Shown here piece by piece: positions 62,301 through 64,000 of a stretch of DNA of 64,000 nucleotides. A model generated the notes under the pieces. It ran no database searches and was not told the DNA's origin. It worked only from the letters and a program-made list of their open reading frames with translations. The stretch comes from Antedon bifida. Lineage: Eukaryota; Echinodermata; Crinoidea; Comatulida; Antedonidae. Numbering within the stretch: position 1 is the stretch's first letter; every line of letters starts with the position of its first letter. The stretch covers positions 22,926,717 through 22,990,716 of the forward strand of contig OY727098.1 of the NCBI GenBank assembly GCA_963402885.1, in the 5' to 3' direction. A program made the translations under genes and the position numbers.

Positions 62301-64000
62301 TGGGATAAAATATGACGAAAGAGAGAAAAAACTTAATTTTAAATTTAAGTGGCCATTTGATGACGTCACAACATTTTGTACGTAAAATGTGTACATGAAT
62401 TCATATCTACAACTCAATGGCTTCCAGAATAAGTTAAAAAAAATTGGGGTCATCGTGCATTCTGAAGAATTATTTTCATTTTAAAAATGCCTTATTTTTC
62501 ACCATTTTCAGCACTTTTTTTCAACAAAATTTTCAAAATTGTGCTTTTACTGTTTAATATTTTATAATAAAACATTTAAAACTTAAATGTACAGGTGACC
62601 AACGACCTGTCCTCACTTGTCCTGGGCATGTTACCGTGAATAGTGATCAATCTCGGAACCCAGTTACTTGGACTGACCCCTTATTGACCCCAGGAGGTAT
62701 ATCAGCAACGTGTACACCTGCGTCGGGGTCAGTCTTTGACGATGGTTCAACCATTGTCACGTGTTCTGCTAGAGACAGCAATGGTGACGTAATAAGATGT
62801 TCATTTGTAGTTTATGTTAAAGAGATATTAAATTCAGGTAAGATAATATTATTTTAATGTCACTTGACAACATTGACTTTTAGTGTGTAGTCATTAATTA
62901 AAGCAGTTCAATTAGAAACGACTTAAAAAGACAACCAACACCCTTAAAACATTCTAAATAAAGAGTGGAACCACATTATGGAACCCGTAGTGTCCAAAGT
63001 TGGATAACGGTCTCAAGAAGTATTTGTATTTTTAAGCACTGTATGTCATGTTTTTTAACGATGTTGTTCCTGTACTTTCATTTACAAGGCTAGTTTCTAG
63101 AAGAAGTTTATGAAATATCGTTTACTAATGTCTACCAATCGCGTTACAATTTATATCTAGGTGTTTTTAGAACAATTTGAAAGTGTTGGCAAATTATATT
63201 TTATTGTAATATAAAATTGGATGTCGAAAAATTCGAGTCTACCTAACAAAACAGTATTGTAAATTTGAATCGTATGTGTCAATTGGAGTAGATTCCATTT
63301 CCATTTTCTTAGGAGCAATATTAATTAAAATTAACTATTATTCTGAAACACTAAATCCAGAATTTAGGGACAAGTGATAGTAAGCCCTGTGAGTAACTTT
63401 GCTTGTTGATACTACCACGGTTGCTCCCAAACACAAATTCAACATTGTTTTATGTTCAAATTGTGTACAAATGTTGATACTGGATGGAAATTGTATACTT
63501 GATAGGCCTACATTGTAGAAAATTCACTTAACATCGATTTGTTTTATTATATTATGGGTAGATGTTACTATCGGTATCGGCTGTCCAAATGACATTACGT
63601 TTAATACGGAACAGCCTGTAGTTGTATGGAATGATCCCGAGTTGACAGACAACGTTGGTACTGACGTACAGCCAACTTGTAATCCACCATCTGGCTCTAC
63701 GTTTGAAGTTGGATCAACCAGGGTTACTTGTTACGCAGTTTATCCTATTGTTAACATCAGCTGCTGGTTTAATGTTGGGAGTATAGAAAGTTCTACGCCA
63801 TTTACAGGTCAGTCTACAATCTTTTAATGAAACACTAGTAATAATTGGTGATGATACTCTTGACCGTTGAAGTTTGACCGCCTCAAACATAATAGTGTGG
63901 TTCACCCATGGTTCATATTTAAAAACTGGAATTCAATCACGATATCAATCTTTGTTTAAATGATTATTTTTCAGATCGAAGTGACAGTGGGTCCACCAAC
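56302..64000 (+). CDS. F-type lectin / HYR receptor, copy 3 (continues past the window)
   Basis: Nine exons are in the window: 56302-56398, 57983-58096, 58613-58702, 59494-59709, 60147-60389, 60996-61256, 62595-62837, 63562-63807 and the start of a ninth at 63975. The order is signal peptide (MFASVYTIVCFMTFLHIS), F-type lectin domain and HYR domains one to four; the ninth exon begins DRSDSGSTN, like the stalk of copy 2. The fucose motif is complete: H69, R96, D98, and R103 in REDCCAER. Exon phases equal those of copies 1 and 2. The membrane segment and tail should lie just beyond the right edge. Copy 3 is closer to copy 1 in the lectin domain and to copy 2 in the stalk. Its introns are the most repeat-rich of the three. 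Confidence 0.86.
57126..57380 (-). repeat. Possible LINE 3' end, minus strand
   Basis: TTATTTATTTATTTATTTGG is followed by A+T-rich DNA with ATACAAACATTAAAAATTAC. The arrangement is similar to that at 46736. No coding segment is recognised. It lies in the first intron of copy 3. Confidence 0.3.
58424..58545. repeat. Short relative of the CCGA array inside the fold-back element
   Basis: ATGGCTGCAGTCGCGTGCG, GAGTTAGTGTTTACCGA (twice) and GACATAGTGAGC match the borders of the array at 2683-3190, but with one short unit in place of the array. It lies in an intron of copy 3. Confidence 0.65.
59891..59975. repeat. Third copy of the 19133/19217 repeat
   Basis: AATATTAAATAACACGCCCT and GCATTTTGCCGAGTATT match the second copy near 19217. 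It lies in the intron between the lectin and the first HYR domain of copy 3. Confidence 0.5.
60577..60651. mobile_element. MITE family B, copy 4 (short)
   Basis: Ends GCTCTGTCTACACTGTCATC and TTTGATATTGTAGACAGAAC, with TTAA at 60573-60576 on the left. Only 75 bp, so most of the body is absent. A C-run (about 60541-60556) lies just upstream. Confidence 0.65.
60753..60947. mobile_element. MITE family B, copy 5, interrupted by a LINE-like tail
   Basis: The ends GCTCTGTCTACAC and GTTTGATAGTGTAGACAGAGC frame a body with CTACCATATTTGGGC. About 60793-60882 is foreign: GCCTTGCGGCTTTCTGTTG and then AATAAATAAATAAATAAATA, the shape of a short LINE or SINE tail inserted into the MITE. Confidence 0.65.
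61950..62470. repeat. Diverged direct repeat, about 300 bp period
   Basis: GACGAAA(A/G)AGA-type words, TACGTCACAACATCCGATAG versus TGACGTCACAACATTTTGTA, TGAATTCATATCTACA and GG(C/T)AACC- or GGGTCATC-type ends occur in the same order at about 61985-62110 and 62310-62470. It lies in the intron before the third HYR exon of copy 3. No gene content. Confidence 0.5.

Noticed and set aside
1-64000. Retrovirus, LTR element, Polinton or other capsid-bearing element
   Set aside because: I saw no gag, integrase, envelope, capsid or packaging features and no paired direct terminal repeats. The only retroelement coding trace is the LINE end at 27900-28304.

Overview
The window is A+T-rich animal nuclear DNA with long introns, spliced genes and many small dispersed repeats. 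Gene content points to a marine deuterostome, most likely an echinoderm: F-type lectin domains joined to HYR (hyalin-type) repeats, a Pax gene unlike the standard vertebrate types, and abundant short transposon-like repeats. The species cannot be named from the sequence. All gene models were built by eye from open exons, GT/AG splice sites, agreement of splice phase, and family motifs. No transcript was available.

Layout. 1-727: repeat-like DNA with a tRNA-like promoter segment. 728-4065: a 3.3 kb fold-back element with about 0.8 kb inverted arms. 4287-10892 (minus): the 5' part of a gene with a signal peptide, a helical segment and the first half of an Ig-like domain. 12426-13527 (minus): PSMG3, proteasome assembly chaperone 3. 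It lies head to head with 13770-18152 (plus): P4HTM, an ER prolyl 4-hydroxylase with two EF-hands. 18153-24083: no gene recognised. 24084-34337 (plus): a nine-exon Pax gene with a paired domain, an octapeptide, no visible homeodomain and a long Q/T/V-rich C-terminus. 34338-40845: 3' sequence, a relic HYR exon, a large inverted minisatellite and a 190 bp direct duplication.

40846 to the right edge: three tandem plus-strand paralogues (40846-46444, 48137-54141, 56302 to beyond 64000). Each encodes a signal peptide, an F-type lectin domain and four HYR domains in a fixed order. The first two also show a transmembrane helix and a short conserved cytoplasmic tail; copy 3 is cut by the window edge before that point. 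This looks like a small family of cell-surface lectin receptors. Copies 1 and 3 keep the complete fucose-binding motif, and copy 2 has lost two of its key residues. I regard this cluster as the best candidate for an undescribed system.

Mobile DNA is almost all non-coding: two MITE families with TTAA target sites, a third small inverted-repeat family, LINE 3' ends and short hairpin repeats. I saw no retrovirus, LTR element, Polinton or CRISPR array.
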